Shown piece after piece: positions 1 to 9,540 of a DNA stretch of 64,000 nucleotides. The stretch lies in the NCBI GenBank assembly GCA_020199905.1, contig JAIVJS010000012.1, positions 37,638 to 101,637 of the forward strand. The letters run 5' to 3'. The notes below the pieces were generated by a model, which was given only the letters and a program-made list of their open reading frames with translations, was not told where the DNA came from and ran no database searches. Made by a program: the position numbers and the translations under genes. Every line of letters starts with the position of its first letter. The first letter of the stretch is position 1. Origin of the DNA: Acidobacteriota bacterium. GTDB taxonomy: Bacteria; Acidobacteriota; Thermoanaerobaculia; UBA5066; Gp7-AA6.

Positions 1-512
1 ATCGCGAGCTGGTCCCACGGGAGCAGGTACCCGGTGAAGGACAGCAGCAGGGTCAGCACGAGGAGGATCACGCCGATCACCCAGTTGAACTCCCGCGGCG
101 GCTTGTACGAGCCCGTCATGAAGACGCGGAACATGTGGATCCAGACCGAGATCACCATCGCGTGCGCGCCCCAGCGGTGCACTTCGCGCATGATCCCGAA
201 CGGCACCTGCTCCCGCAGGTCCAGGATGTCGACGAAGGCGTACTCGACGGTCGGCCGGTAATAGAACATGAGGAGGAGGCCGGTGAACGTCAGCACGAGA
301 AAGAGGAAGAAGGTGACGCCGCCCGCGCACCAGGTATAGCGCATCTTGACCCCGGACTTGCGGGTCTTGACGGGGTGCAGATGCAGGACGACGTTGCCGA
401 GCATCGCCAGGACGCGCTTGCGGTTGGTGTTCGGGATGCCGACCCGGAAGATGGACTTCCAGAACTGGCTCGCGACAATCTGCTCTTGTATCTGGCGCCA
501 ACGAGGAACCAA
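1..512 (-). CDS. Cytochrome b (N-terminal part, cut by window edge)
   Basis: This is the quinol-oxidising, heme-binding subunit of a bc-type complex in the cytoplasmic membrane. Reading the minus strand gives a cytochrome b/b6-like N-terminus. A first membrane helix (about residues 55-75, [20 protein letters not shown]) is followed by the heme-helix signature [21 protein letters not shown], with paired histidines 13-14 residues apart, and then GYLLPWDQ, the conserved Qo-side sequence. I chose the TTG start at 512 because GGAGGT lies 4 bases upstream and no ATG precedes the conserved region. The upstream Rieske gene ends 51 bases before it. The remaining helices lie beyond position 1. A split b6-type gene is possible because the C-terminus is not visible. 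Confidence 0.88.
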   Translation of the reverse strand, partial: MVPRWRQIQEQIVASQFWKSIFRVGIPNTNRKRVLAMLGNVVLHLHPVKTRKSGVKMRYTWCAGGVTFFLFLVLTFTGLLLMFYYRPTVEYAFVDILDLREQVPFGIMREVHRWGAHAMVISVWIHMFRVFMTGSYKPPREFNWVIGVILLVLTLLLSFTGYLLPWDQLA

Positions 513-563
513 AAAGACCTCCGCTTTCGCTTCGGAAACGGGGCGCGAACCGGGGAGCCTGTC

Positions 564-1106
564 CTAAACCATCTTCACGAATGCCTTGGGATCGCTCCAC
601 TGCCCTCGTTCGTAGAGATACCGCGTGGCCTTATCGACGACGATCTGGCCGTCGTCGGGGGAAAGCGTGATCTCGGCGCGCTCGAGCGGCCGCGGAGCGG
701 GGCCCTCGAAGTTGATCCCGGAGACGTAGTAGCCCGATCCGTGGCACGGGCACTTGAACTTGTTCTGAGCGGCGAGCCAGTTCGGCGTGCAGCCCAGGTG
801 GACGCACACCGCCACCAGGGCGTAGATCGACTCGGTGTTCCGCACGATCCAGACGCCGAACTTTTCCTTCCAGCGCTCGTCGACACCCGGGCTGTAGGTG
901 GACGGCTCGCCCGCCTTGAACCGCGTGGGCGGCTCGAACAGCACGTTCGGGAAGAGGAAGCGGACCGTCGCGGTCAGTCCGACGACGGTCGCGGCGGTGA
1001 AACCGAGCCACGCGGCAGTCATCCACTTCAGGGTGGAGCGGCGTGTGAGTCCGTCGGCGAGGACCTCGTCCGAGGGAGAGGGGACCTGTTTTTCTGCCGT
1101 GGCCAT
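564..1106 (-). CDS. qcrA: Rieske [2Fe-2S] protein
   Basis: This 180-residue Rieske subunit moves electrons from quinol at the cytochrome b Qo site to the next carrier. A cytoplasmic N-terminus with a twin-arginine-like TRRS (residues 21-24) precedes one membrane anchor at about residues 28-50. The soluble domain has the two cluster-binding loops: CVHLGC gives C101 and H103 as ligands, and CPCHGS gives C119 and H122. C106 and C121 would form the usual disulfide. It lies 9 bases after the HEAT-repeat gene and is followed by cytochrome b, so the four genes ferredoxin, HEAT, Rieske and cytochrome b read as one operon. Family assignment is firm; which bc complex variant it belongs to is not decided. 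Confidence 0.93.
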   Translation of the reverse strand: MATAEKQVPSPSDEVLADGLTRRSTLKWMTAAWLGFTAATVVGLTATVRFLFPNVLFEPPTRFKAGEPSTYSPGVDERWKEKFGVWIVRNTESIYALVAVCVHLGCTPNWLAAQNKFKCPCHGSGYYVSGINFEGPAPRPLERAEITLSPDDGQIVVDKATRYLYERGQWSDPKAFVKMV

Positions 1107-1115
1107 CGGTCCGCC

Positions 1116-2084
1116 TCAGACTACCAAAAGCGCGGCGCGACGCTCAAGGATTCCCGAGGTCTTCGCCGGAGAGCCGGCGGGCACGCCGCGCGTCGCGTCC
1201 GCCGCTCGGCGGGCCGCTTCGCGCACGCGCAGGTTCGGGTCTTCGCGCGCGACGCGGTCGATGAGTGCGAGGCTTCCGGGATCGCGCAGCACGGCGAGGG
1301 CCTGAAGGGCCGAGACCATGGCCGTTTCCGCCTGTTCCGTGGAAAGGCTCGCCTGACGCGAGAGCGCGCCGCGATCGATCATCGCGCGCAGCACCTCGAG
1401 GCCGGAGCCGTCGTGCAGCAGAGCGAGCGCGATGGCGGCATTCCACCGGACGTCGGCGACCGGGTCCCCCAGCAGGACGCGAAGACGCGGAGCGGCGCGC
1501 GGGTCGCCGAGCTTTCCCAGGACGTAAGCCGCCATTTTCCGGGCGCCTGCGTCCGGCGACGACGAGCTCTCGATGACGGGATCGACGGCGGCGCGGTCCC
1601 CGAGCATTCCGAGGCCCCAGATCGCATAGAGGCGCGTCTCCGGGTCGTCGTCCCGGGCGGCCGCGAGCAGCTGAGGCAGCGCCGCCCGGTCCTGCAGCTT
1701 CCCGAGGACGAGGACCAGATATCGGCGGACCTTCACGTCGTCGGGCCGCTTGCCGGAGAGCCCGTCGAAGACCCGGCGGGTCTCCGCCGAGAGGGCGTCG
1801 CGCTCGGGACCCGGGGACATGTGGCCGATCGTGCGCGAGAGCTCGAAAGCGGCCTGCCATCGCCGGCTGGCGGTTCCGCCGCGCACTTCGGCGAGCTCGT
1901 CGGCGGGCGACCGGCGCTCGAAGGTCATCAGGTTGAAGACGAAGAAGATGACGAGGGCCGTGCCCACGACCAGAAGGGGAAGGACGAAGAATCGCGCGAC
2001 GGTCGCCCCGCGGGCCGGGGGTGCTTCGTCTTCTTCCGACTCCCCCGGGGCCGAACCGGAATCCGAACGCGGGTCGTCGGTCAC
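1116..2084 (-). CDS. Membrane-anchored HEAT-repeat protein
   Basis: A 322-residue protein between a ferredoxin and a Rieske gene. An acidic N-terminal segment (about residues 1-28) is followed by one membrane helix (ARFFVLPLLVVGTALVIFF, about residues 30-52). The remainder is a run of roughly five HEAT/PBS-lyase-type helical repeats, e.g. DDPETRLYAIWGLGMLGDRAAV and SPDAGARKMAAYVLGKLGDPRA. Such repeats are protein-binding scaffolds, so I infer a docking or assembly role for the neighbouring electron-transfer proteins. The GTG start overlaps the ferredoxin stop (GTGA), indicating translational coupling; no clear Shine-Dalgarno is present. No enzymatic motif is visible. Confidence 0.8.
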   Translation of the reverse strand: MTDDPRSDSGSAPGESEEDEAPPARGATVARFFVLPLLVVGTALVIFFVFNLMTFERRSPADELAEVRGGTASRRWQAAFELSRTIGHMSPGPERDALSAETRRVFDGLSGKRPDDVKVRRYLVLVLGKLQDRAALPQLLAAARDDDPETRLYAIWGLGMLGDRAAVDPVIESSSSPDAGARKMAAYVLGKLGDPRAAPRLRVLLGDPVADVRWNAAIALALLHDGSGLEVLRAMIDRGALSRQASLSTEQAETAMVSALQALAVLRDPGSLALIDRVAREDPNLRVREAARRAADATRGVPAGSPAKTSGILERRAALLVV

Positions 2085-2527
2085 AGGGCCGGGAGGTATC
2101 TCTTCGCGGATGTAATCGGGTTCGGAACGAAGATCGCGTCCTTTTCGCAGACCGTCTCGCAGAGGCGGCAGGAGACGCATGGCCCCGCGTCGACCTCCGC
2201 GATTTTGTGAAACGTCTCCTTCAGGGGGTCCTCGATCAGGTAGATGCAGTCGAACGGACAGATGTCGATGCAGAACTCGCACCCCGTGCAGAGGTCCCGG
2301 TCGACGATCGCCTTCGGAATGTCGCGGGGCTTGACCTTCTCGACGAGCAGCCCGCGATTGTCCTGGATGCACGAAACCGGGCAATACCGGGCGCAGACGG
2401 AGCAGTCGATGCACCGGTCCTCGTGGATGACGTATTTCTCGCTCTTGTCGCCCGTGATCGTGTGCGTGGGGCACTTGATTTCGCACACCCCGCACCCGAT
2501 GCACGTGTCTGTAATGAAATGAGGCAT
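2081..2527 (-). CDS. Ferredoxin with four 4Fe-4S cluster motifs
   Basis: A 148-residue polyferredoxin, first gene of the bc-complex operon. It carries four CxxCxxCxxxC/P-type motifs: CIGCGVCEIKCP, CIDCSVCARYCP, CTGCEFCIDICP and CVSCRLCETVCE (first cysteines at residues 9, 39, 80 and 117). The first three end in CP; the last ends in CE and may bind a cluster less classically. No signal peptide or membrane helix is present, so it should be cytoplasmic. I chose ATG 2527, with GAGGG about 11 bases upstream; an in-frame TTG at 2536 is the alternative. Location upstream of Rieske and cytochrome b suggests electron exchange between a low-potential pool and the quinone pool. That role is inference. 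Confidence 0.88.
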   Translation of the reverse strand: MPHFITDTCIGCGVCEIKCPTHTITGDKSEKYVIHEDRCIDCSVCARYCPVSCIQDNRGLLVEKVKPRDIPKAIVDRDLCTGCEFCIDICPFDCIYLIEDPLKETFHKIAEVDAGPCVSCRLCETVCEKDAIFVPNPITSAKRYLPAL

Positions 2528-2644
2528 TTGTCGCAAGTCCCTCGCGGAGAGCAGGTTCGTCCGAAGGCAAAAATATCACACGGGGAGGCGTCCGGAGTGA
2601 GGCTCCCTCTCTCCCGCGCCCGCGGAGGTGGCTGGGGTGGAGAA

Positions 2645-2712
2645 GGGAGGAGCGTGCCGGCTCGAGTCCTGAGTGTGGCGAGGACACACCCGGGCGGGAG
2701 GCGAGCCGGAAC
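2645..2712 (+). repeat. Dispersed intergenic repeat, copy A
   Basis: The blocks at 2645-2679 and 2696-2712 recur nearly identically on the opposite strand at 9318-9352 and 9259-9275. The first block begins GGGAGGAGCGTGCCGGCTCG and continues into GTCCTGAGTGTGGC; the second is GGGAGGCGAGCCGGAA. The middle differs and copy B is longer. The repeat lies in the 230-base gap between the divergent ferredoxin operon and the gene at 2758. Confidence 0.8.
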
Positions 2713-2757
2713 TGACACACGGCGCGACCGGAACATATTCAGTCAAGATGCGTTCCC

Positions 2758-3324
2758 ATGGGCATGAAAGAAGTCCGCGCGGTCGTCCTCGGCCTCATCG
2801 TGGTGATCCTGGGAGCGCTGGCCCTCTCCATGTGGCAGCGCCCCGCCCGCGAGTTCCACCGGGTGCGCGGGTACCGGGTCGAGATCCGGAAGGCGGAAAA
2901 CGGCGGCAGTCGCCACGTGGCGTTCACGGTTCCGATCAGCCTCGTCGCCCGGATGGCCTCGCTCGTCCCCGTCTCCGACATCGGCGGCAACATGAGGGCG
3001 GACTTCGGCGACGGCGAGATCACCGCGCGCGACATCCTCGAGGCGGGAAACGCAAGCTCCCCCGGCAAGCCCGGCGTCATCACCCGCGGGCATGCGCACA
3101 TAGAGGTCCTCTCCGAAGGGGCTGTCCTCGACATCCAGGCCAAGGACGACTGGGACAAGAACGTCCACATACGGGTGCCCCGGGCGCTCGTCGAGTCCCT
3201 GTCGAAGGAAAGCCGGGTCTCTCCTAAAGACATCCTCCGCCGCCTGGACGAGCTCGGCCCGGGAGACATCGTTTCGATCAAGGACCGGGACAACGACGTG
3301 ACGATCACGGCGCAGGGAAAGTAG
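2758..3324 (+). CDS. Unknown single-span membrane protein
   Basis: A 188-residue protein I do not recognise. Residues about 7-25 (RAVVLGLIVVILGALALSM) form one membrane helix or uncleaved signal anchor, so most of the chain is probably extracytoplasmic. The soluble part is rich in short alternating hydrophobic segments (HAHIEVLSEGAVLDIQ, KNVHIRVPRALVESL, GDIVSIKDRDNDVTITA), which suggests a small beta-rich fold. No catalytic motif is evident. The ATG at 2758 gives MGMKEV; a second ATG lies two codons later. The TAG stop is followed directly by a heptamer array. The gene stands alone between a divergent operon and the yyaL-like gene. Confidence 0.6.
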   Translation: MGMKEVRAVVLGLIVVILGALALSMWQRPAREFHRVRGYRVEIRKAENGGSRHVAFTVPISLVARMASLVPVSDIGGNMRADFGDGEITARDILEAGNASSPGKPGVITRGHAHIEVLSEGAVLDIQAKDDWDKNVHIRVPRALVESLSKESRVSPKDILRRLDELGPGDIVSIKDRDNDVTITAQGK

Positions 3325-3352
3325 CTGTCAGCTTTCAGCTCTCAGCTTTCAG
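3325..3352 (+). repeat. Heptamer array directly after a stop codon
   Basis: Four perfect-phase 7-base units, CTGTCAG, CTTTCAG, CTCTCAG and CTTTCAG, begin on the base after the TAG of the preceding gene. Together with 3428-3455 it forms an inverted pair. Confidence 0.9.
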
Positions 3353-3427
3353 CCTGAAAGGGAATGGTGCACCGTCGTCCGTCGAAACCGCCAGCGTTCC
3401 GACGACCGATGCCCGGAACCGGGACCC

Positions 3428-3455
3428 GCTGACAGCTGACCGCTGACAGCTGAGA
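3428..3455 (+). repeat. Heptamer array, inverted partner of 3325-3352
   Basis: Four units, GCTGACA, GCTGACC, GCTGACA and GCTGAGA, are complementary in sense to the array at 3325. The 75 bases between could form the loop of a hairpin. The array lies 46 bases upstream of the next start codon. Confidence 0.88.
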
Positions 3456-3501
3456 GCTTCCTTCGGAATCCCCTCCCTCCCGCCGGGGTTATCGTCTCGC
3501 C

Positions 3502-5539
<2,038 letters not shown>

Positions 5540-5547
<8 letters not shown>

Positions 5548-5995
5548 TCCGGGGCCGGCCGACCGCTCCCGGCTGCGGATCGTTCCTCCGGGCGAGCCGC
5601 CGCCACCGGTCCGGCGACCGCGGCGACCGGGCCCCGCCGTCCTCCTCGTTCTGCTTTACGGGGCGATTTTCGCCGCGGGTCTGTGGTGGCTGCGGGCTCG
5701 CAGCCCGCTCTTCCGCGCTCGCCGGAGCGCCGGACCGGCCGGCACGAGCGCTTCTCCCGCGGCGGGCCGTGGCTCGCCTCCCCCGCCCGCGGCCGCGTCG
5801 CTGACGGACCGGCGCAGGGCGCTTCTCGCCGGTGAAGGGCTCTCCGGACCGGCGGCCGACAAATACGCGGCGCGGCTCGGAGCGGAACACTGCACCTGCG
5901 GGTGCGATCTCTCGCTCAACGTGTGCCTCGCCCGCGACACCTCCTGCACGCGAAGTCCGGAGCTCGCGGAGCGGATCCGGGACGCGCTGCGATGA
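5540..5995 (+). CDS. Small unknown membrane protein with Cys-rich C-terminus
   Basis: A 151-residue protein I do not recognise. A basic, proline-rich N-terminus (residues 1-33) precedes one membrane helix (about residues 35-53, [19 protein letters not shown]). An Ala/Pro-rich linker follows. The C-terminal 60 residues have a compact segment containing [20 protein letters not shown], five cysteines that could bind metal or form disulfides. The ATG lies within the end of yyaL (8-base overlap), and its TGA overlaps the ATG of the HDAC-like gene (ATGA), so the three genes form one operon. The cysteine-dense end is similar in style to small domains seen in cytochrome-maturation proteins, but I cannot assign it. 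Confidence 0.65.
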
Positions 5996-7161
5996 GCGCC
6001 GCGACCGGAATCCTCTTCGACCGGCGGTTCCAGTCCCACGCCGCGCCGTACGAGCACCCGGAAAGGCCGGCCCGGCTGGGGGCAATCGAGGCGCGCCTGG
6101 CGGCGGACGGACTCACGCCGCGGTGCCGGAGGGTCCCGGCGCGGGAGGCGACCAGGGAGGAGCTGCTCGCGGTCCATTCCGCGGGGCACATCGACGAGAT
6201 CGCGGCGACCGCGGACCGCACGTACACGTCCCTCGATCCCGACACGTACGCGTCCGCGGGCTCGGCCCTGGCGGCCAGGCTCGCAGCAGGCGGTCTCGTC
6301 GACCTGACGCTCGCCGTCGTGAGAGGCGAGCTCCGAAACGGCCTCGCCCTCATCCGGCCGCCGGGACACCATGCGGAGGAGGATCGCGCGATGGGCTTCT
6401 GCCTCTTCAACAGCGTGGCGGTCGCGGCAAGGGCCGCGCAAAACAAATTCGCCGCGAGAGCGGCGCAGGGCGACTTCGCCGCAGAGGCCGCGCAGAGCGG
6501 AATCATCGCGGGGGCCTCGCCGAGCGAAATCGTCGCCGGGGCCGCGCAAAGCGCCACCATCGCGAAGTCCGCGCCGGCCGCGAAGGCGCCGCGCGTCCTG
6601 ATCGTCGACTGGGACGTTCACCACGGCAATGGCACCCAGAACACGTTCTGGGAAGACGCCGGCGTTCTTTATTTCTCGACCCACCAGTGGCCGTTCTATC
6701 CGGGGACGGGAGCCATCGGAGAAACCGGCGGGGTCGGCGCCCGGGGGCGGACGGTCAACGTCGCGTGGCCGGCGGGCCGGGGCGACGCCGACCACCTGGC
6801 CGCGTTCGACGAGGTGCTTCTTCCGATCGCCCGCGAATTTCAGCCCGACTTCGTCCTGGTCTCGTGCGGATTCGACGCGGCCCGCGGCGACCTCCTCGGC
6901 CAGCAGCTCCTCTCGCCGGGCGGATACGCGGCGATGACCGAGCGGCTTCAGAGCCTGGCGGGCGGAAAAGTCGTCCTGGCCCTCGAGGGCGGATACGCGC
7001 TCGAGGTCATCGCCGCGTCCGCCGCCGCCTGCCTGGGAACCCTCCTCGGCGACGCCGCCCGCGAGCCGGAGCCGGGCGAACCGTCGGCCGCGGCCCGCGA
7101 CGTGATCGCGAAGGTCCGGGAAGCGCACACGCCCTATTGGGGAGCGCTTCAGAGACGATAG
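5992..7161 (+). CDS. Histone-deacetylase-family amidohydrolase with repeat insert
   Basis: A 389-residue member of the zinc-dependent HDAC/AcuC/acetylpolyamine amidohydrolase family, which removes acyl groups from amines or lysines. Visible signatures are the double histidine RPPGHHAE (about residues 122-130), GFCLFN, the zinc ligands in DWDVHHGNGTQ and GFDAARGD, and the tyrosine loop LEGGYAL. Between GFCLFNSVAVAA and VLIVDWDVHHG the protein carries about 50 extra residues made of five 9-residue repeats (AAQNKFAAR, AAQGDFAAE, AAQSGIIAG, ASPSEIVAG, AAQSATIAK), which the family normally lacks. All catalytic positions survive, so the enzyme may still be active. The ATG overlaps the previous stop. 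The stop codon falls inside a heptamer array. Confidence 0.93.
   Translation: MSAATGILFDRRFQSHAAPYEHPERPARLGAIEARLAADGLTPRCRRVPAREATREELLAVHSAGHIDEIAATADRTYTSLDPDTYASAGSALAARLAAGGLVDLTLAVVRGELRNGLALIRPPGHHAEEDRAMGFCLFNSVAVAARAAQNKFAARAAQGDFAAEAAQSGIIAGASPSEIVAGAAQSATIAKSAPAAKAPRVLIVDWDVHHGNGTQNTFWEDAGVLYFSTHQWPFYPGTGAIGETGGVGARGRTVNVAWPAGRGDADHLAAFDEVLLPIAREFQPDFVLVSCGFDAARGDLLGQQLLSPGGYAAMTERLQSLAGGKVVLALEGGYALEVIAASAAACLGTLLGDAAREPEPGEPSAAARDVIAKVREAHTPYWGALQRR
6442..6576 (+). repeat. 27-base coding repeat inside the HDAC-like gene
   Basis: Five in-frame 27-base units encode a degenerate nonapeptide (A-A-Q-x-x-x-x-A-x). The most similar units begin GCCGCGCA. Phase is kept at 9 codons throughout, so the reading frame is preserved. 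Confidence 0.82.
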
Positions 7162-7205
7162 GGGGTAGGCGGCAGGCGATAGGCGTGAAACGGGAAACGG
7201 GAAAC
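7157..7205 (+). repeat. Heptamer array spanning the HDAC-like stop codon
   Basis: Seven units in exact 7-base phase: GATAGGG, GGTAGGC, GGCAGGC, GATAGGC, GTGAAAC, GGGAAAC, GGGAAAC. The TAG stop (7159-7161) is part of unit 1. The unit sequence drifts from GGTAGGC type to GGGAAAC type within one array. Confidence 0.9.
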
Positions 7206-7287
7206 GAAAAAGGGCGGGGAGCGGGCGTTACCTCGCTACCGGGTCCGAATGACGATCAACGCTCAACCCTCCCTCGGGCCCGCAAAC

Positions 7288-9222
7288 TTACTTCAACAAA
7301 TTCTCCTGCATGAACTCGACGGCCGCGTAGAACTGAAAGTCCTGGTTGCGCTTCTTGGCGAACCCGTGGCCTTCGTCCTTCGCCATGAGGAACCAGACCG
7401 GAGCGCCGTTTCTCCGGACCGTGGCGACCATCTGCTCCGACTCGTTGCGCGGCACGCGCGGGTCGTTCGCGCCCTGGACGACGAACAGGGGCTTCGTGAT
7501 CTTCGACGCCGAGGTGAGCGGAGAGATCTTCTGCAGAAACTCCCTCATCTTCGGATCGCGTTCGTCTCCATACTCGACGCGCCGCAGGTCGCGTCGGTAC
7601 GCCTCGGTCTTCTCGAGAAAGGTGACGAAGTTGGAGATCCCGACCACGTCGAGCGAGCAGCGGATCCGGTCGTTGTAGGCGACCGCCGAGGCGAGCGTCA
7701 TGAAGCCGCCGTAGCTGCCGCCCGTCACCATGACCCTGTCGGCGTCGAGGTCCGGCCGCGTGCGGATCCAGTCGAGCAGCGCCCCGATGTCCTTGACGGA
7801 GTCTTCGCGGAGCATGCCGTTGTCGAGCTTGGAAAACGTCTTTCCGAAGCCCGTCGAGCCGCGAACGTTCGGAAAGATCATCGCGAGGCCGAGCTCGTTC
7901 ATGAAGTAGTTGTTCCGGCCGAGATACTGGGGGCGCGATTGTCCTTCGGGGCCCCCGTGAATGTTGATGATCACCGGCCGCTTTCCGGGAAATCGGGCCC
8001 CCGGCTTGTAGAGAAAGCCCGAGATCGGCTTTCCGTCGAAGCTCTTCCACCGCACGAGCTCCGGCTCGCTGAAGCTCTCGGGATTCGATCCGCCCGTCTC
8101 GCTCTCCGTCCAGCGATCGAGCTTTCCCGAGGCCGCATCGAAGGAGTAGACGTCCGACGGCGAGCGCGCGCTCGAGAAGCTGAATCCGAGATCACGGCCG
8201 TTCTCGTGCCACTGGAGCGACCCGATCGTCCCGAGGGGCAGGCCGGGAACCCGGAGCTCCTTTCCCGAATCGACTTCCAGGATCCGGATGACGCTGGAGC
8301 CGTCCTCGTCGGTCACGTAGGCGATTCGTTTTCCGTCGTGGGTCACGTCGAAGTCCTCGACGTCCCACGGGATCTTTCCCGTGAGCACGGTCTGCCGGCC
8401 GGACGCGAGGTCGAGCCGGACGAGACGCTGGAACTCGGCGTCCTTGTCCGTCGTCGTGTAAAGGGCGTTTCCGGCCGGTACGAACTTGCCCGATCCGTAG
8501 GACACCTTCTCTCCCGGACCCTTGGGCGTCACGAGCGTCTTGACGCCGGTCACGGCGTCGACGAGCCAGAGGTAGGACTCGTTGACGGAGATCCCTTCGA
8601 CCACCAGCAGCTTCTTCCCGTCCGTCGACCAGTCGACAGCCTGCCAGCCCCCGCCGGAGAGCTCCGCGAGGCGCCGGTCGGTCTTCGGGTCGGAAGGATC
8701 CTGGACGTAGAGGTCGGTGTCCCGGCCGTTGCGCCGGGTCGAGCTGTACGCGATCCACTTTCCGTCGTGAGACCAGACGGCGCCGCTGTTGCGCGATTTC
8801 CCGTCCGTCAGAAGGGTCACGGCGCCCGTCGCGAGATCGTCGCGGTAGAGCTGAAAGAACTCTCCGCCACCGACGTCTTTCGAGAAGATGAAGGACTGGC
8901 CGCGCGCGGGCTGGAAGGCGGCTCCTCCGACGCGATCCGGGAAAAAGGTGAGCTGCCGGCGCGCTCCGCCCGGCATTTTTACGAGATGGACCTGGGCCGT
9001 GTCGGCGAAGCGGGTCGTGATCAGCATCTCCCGGCGCGTCGGATGCCAGCTCGCGAACCCGGCGGCGCGGCTCTCGGTGTAAGGCCGGACCGCTTCGGCG
9101 ATCGCCGCCGGAACGGGCGGGATCCCTTCGACGACGAGGTTTTCATTGGGGACGATCGAGCCCGACTGGGCGGAGACGACCGAGGCGGAGAGGACGGCGG
9201 CAAATCCCAGGGCAAATTTCAT
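7288..9222 (-). CDS. S9 family serine peptidase (prolyl oligopeptidase/acylaminoacyl type)
   Basis: A 644-residue secreted or periplasmic S9 peptidase. Residues 1-19 (MKFALGFAAVLSASVVSAQ) are a signal peptide ending in an AxA-like site. Residues about 40-380 form the WD40-like/TolB-type beta-propeller gate (repeated SHDGKWIAY, THDGKRIAYVTDEDG). The C-terminal alpha/beta-hydrolase domain has the nucleophile elbow GGSYGGF (Ser503), Asp587 in GANDPRV and His619 in EGHGF, a complete triad. Length is typical for the family. The gene is convergent with the HDAC-like operon and stands alone. Substrate cannot be told; family members cleave short peptides or acyl-peptides. Confidence 0.94.
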   Translation of the reverse strand: MKFALGFAAVLSASVVSAQSGSIVPNENLVVEGIPPVPAAIAEAVRPYTESRAAGFASWHPTRREMLITTRFADTAQVHLVKMPGGARRQLTFFPDRVGGAAFQPARGQSFIFSKDVGGGEFFQLYRDDLATGAVTLLTDGKSRNSGAVWSHDGKWIAYSSTRRNGRDTDLYVQDPSDPKTDRRLAELSGGGWQAVDWSTDGKKLLVVEGISVNESYLWLVDAVTGVKTLVTPKGPGEKVSYGSGKFVPAGNALYTTTDKDAEFQRLVRLDLASGRQTVLTGKIPWDVEDFDVTHDGKRIAYVTDEDGSSVIRILEVDSGKELRVPGLPLGTIGSLQWHENGRDLGFSFSSARSPSDVYSFDAASGKLDRWTESETGGSNPESFSEPELVRWKSFDGKPISGFLYKPGARFPGKRPVIINIHGGPEGQSRPQYLGRNNYFMNELGLAMIFPNVRGSTGFGKTFSKLDNGMLREDSVKDIGALLDWIRTRPDLDADRVMVTGGSYGGFMTLASAVAYNDRIRCSLDVVGISNFVTFLEKTEAYRRDLRRVEYGDERDPKMREFLQKISPLTSASKITKPLFVVQGANDPRVPRNESEQMVATVRRNGAPVWFLMAKDEGHGFAKKRNQDFQFYAAVEFMQENLLK

Positions 9223-9540
9223 GCGAGTCCCTTCGTTTTTGGAGCGAGTGTATAAGTTTCCGGCTCGCCTCCCGAGTGTGTATGTCCCGGCTCGCGTTTC
9301 GCCCGTGTCGTCTCAAAGCCACACTCAGGACGCGAGCCGGCACGCTCCTCCCCTGTCTACGCGCGACAGCCGGAGAAAGGAAGGGTGAGGGGGGCAGGCG
9401 CAACAGTCCTGCTCTGATCGACGGAGAAACTGCCCCTCACACCGACCCTCTTCCGGGGCCCGGGGAGCGGGGGCCCTACAGAAGGGCGCGGCGAGGATGG
9501 CTCGTGAGCCTTGCAGGGCGTAAAATCGCTCAGCCCTATC
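9223..9540. other. 318-base intergenic region with dispersed repeat
   Basis: This gap lies between the divergent S9 peptidase and the LssY-type pseudogene. Positions 9259-9352 hold the inverted copy B of the repeat also found at 2645-2712. The remainder (9360-9530) is GC-rich, with a short GGGGCCCGGGG-type palindrome near 9457, but I see no gene. Promoters for both flanking genes should be here; none is clear enough to place. Confidence 0.6.
9259..9352 (-). repeat. Dispersed intergenic repeat, copy B (inverted)
   Basis: On the minus strand this reads GGGAGGAGCGTGCCGGCTCG, then GTCCTGAGTGTGGC, and ends GGGAGGCGAGCCGGAA, matching copy A at 2645-2712. It contains one extra internal segment of about 25 bases with another CGAGCCGGGA. 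It lies upstream of the S9 peptidase start. Confidence 0.8.

Noticed and set aside
135..2210. A 691-codon open frame on the plus strand
   Set aside because: It is antisense to Rieske, HEAT and ferredoxin genes, whose metal motifs prove the minus strand.
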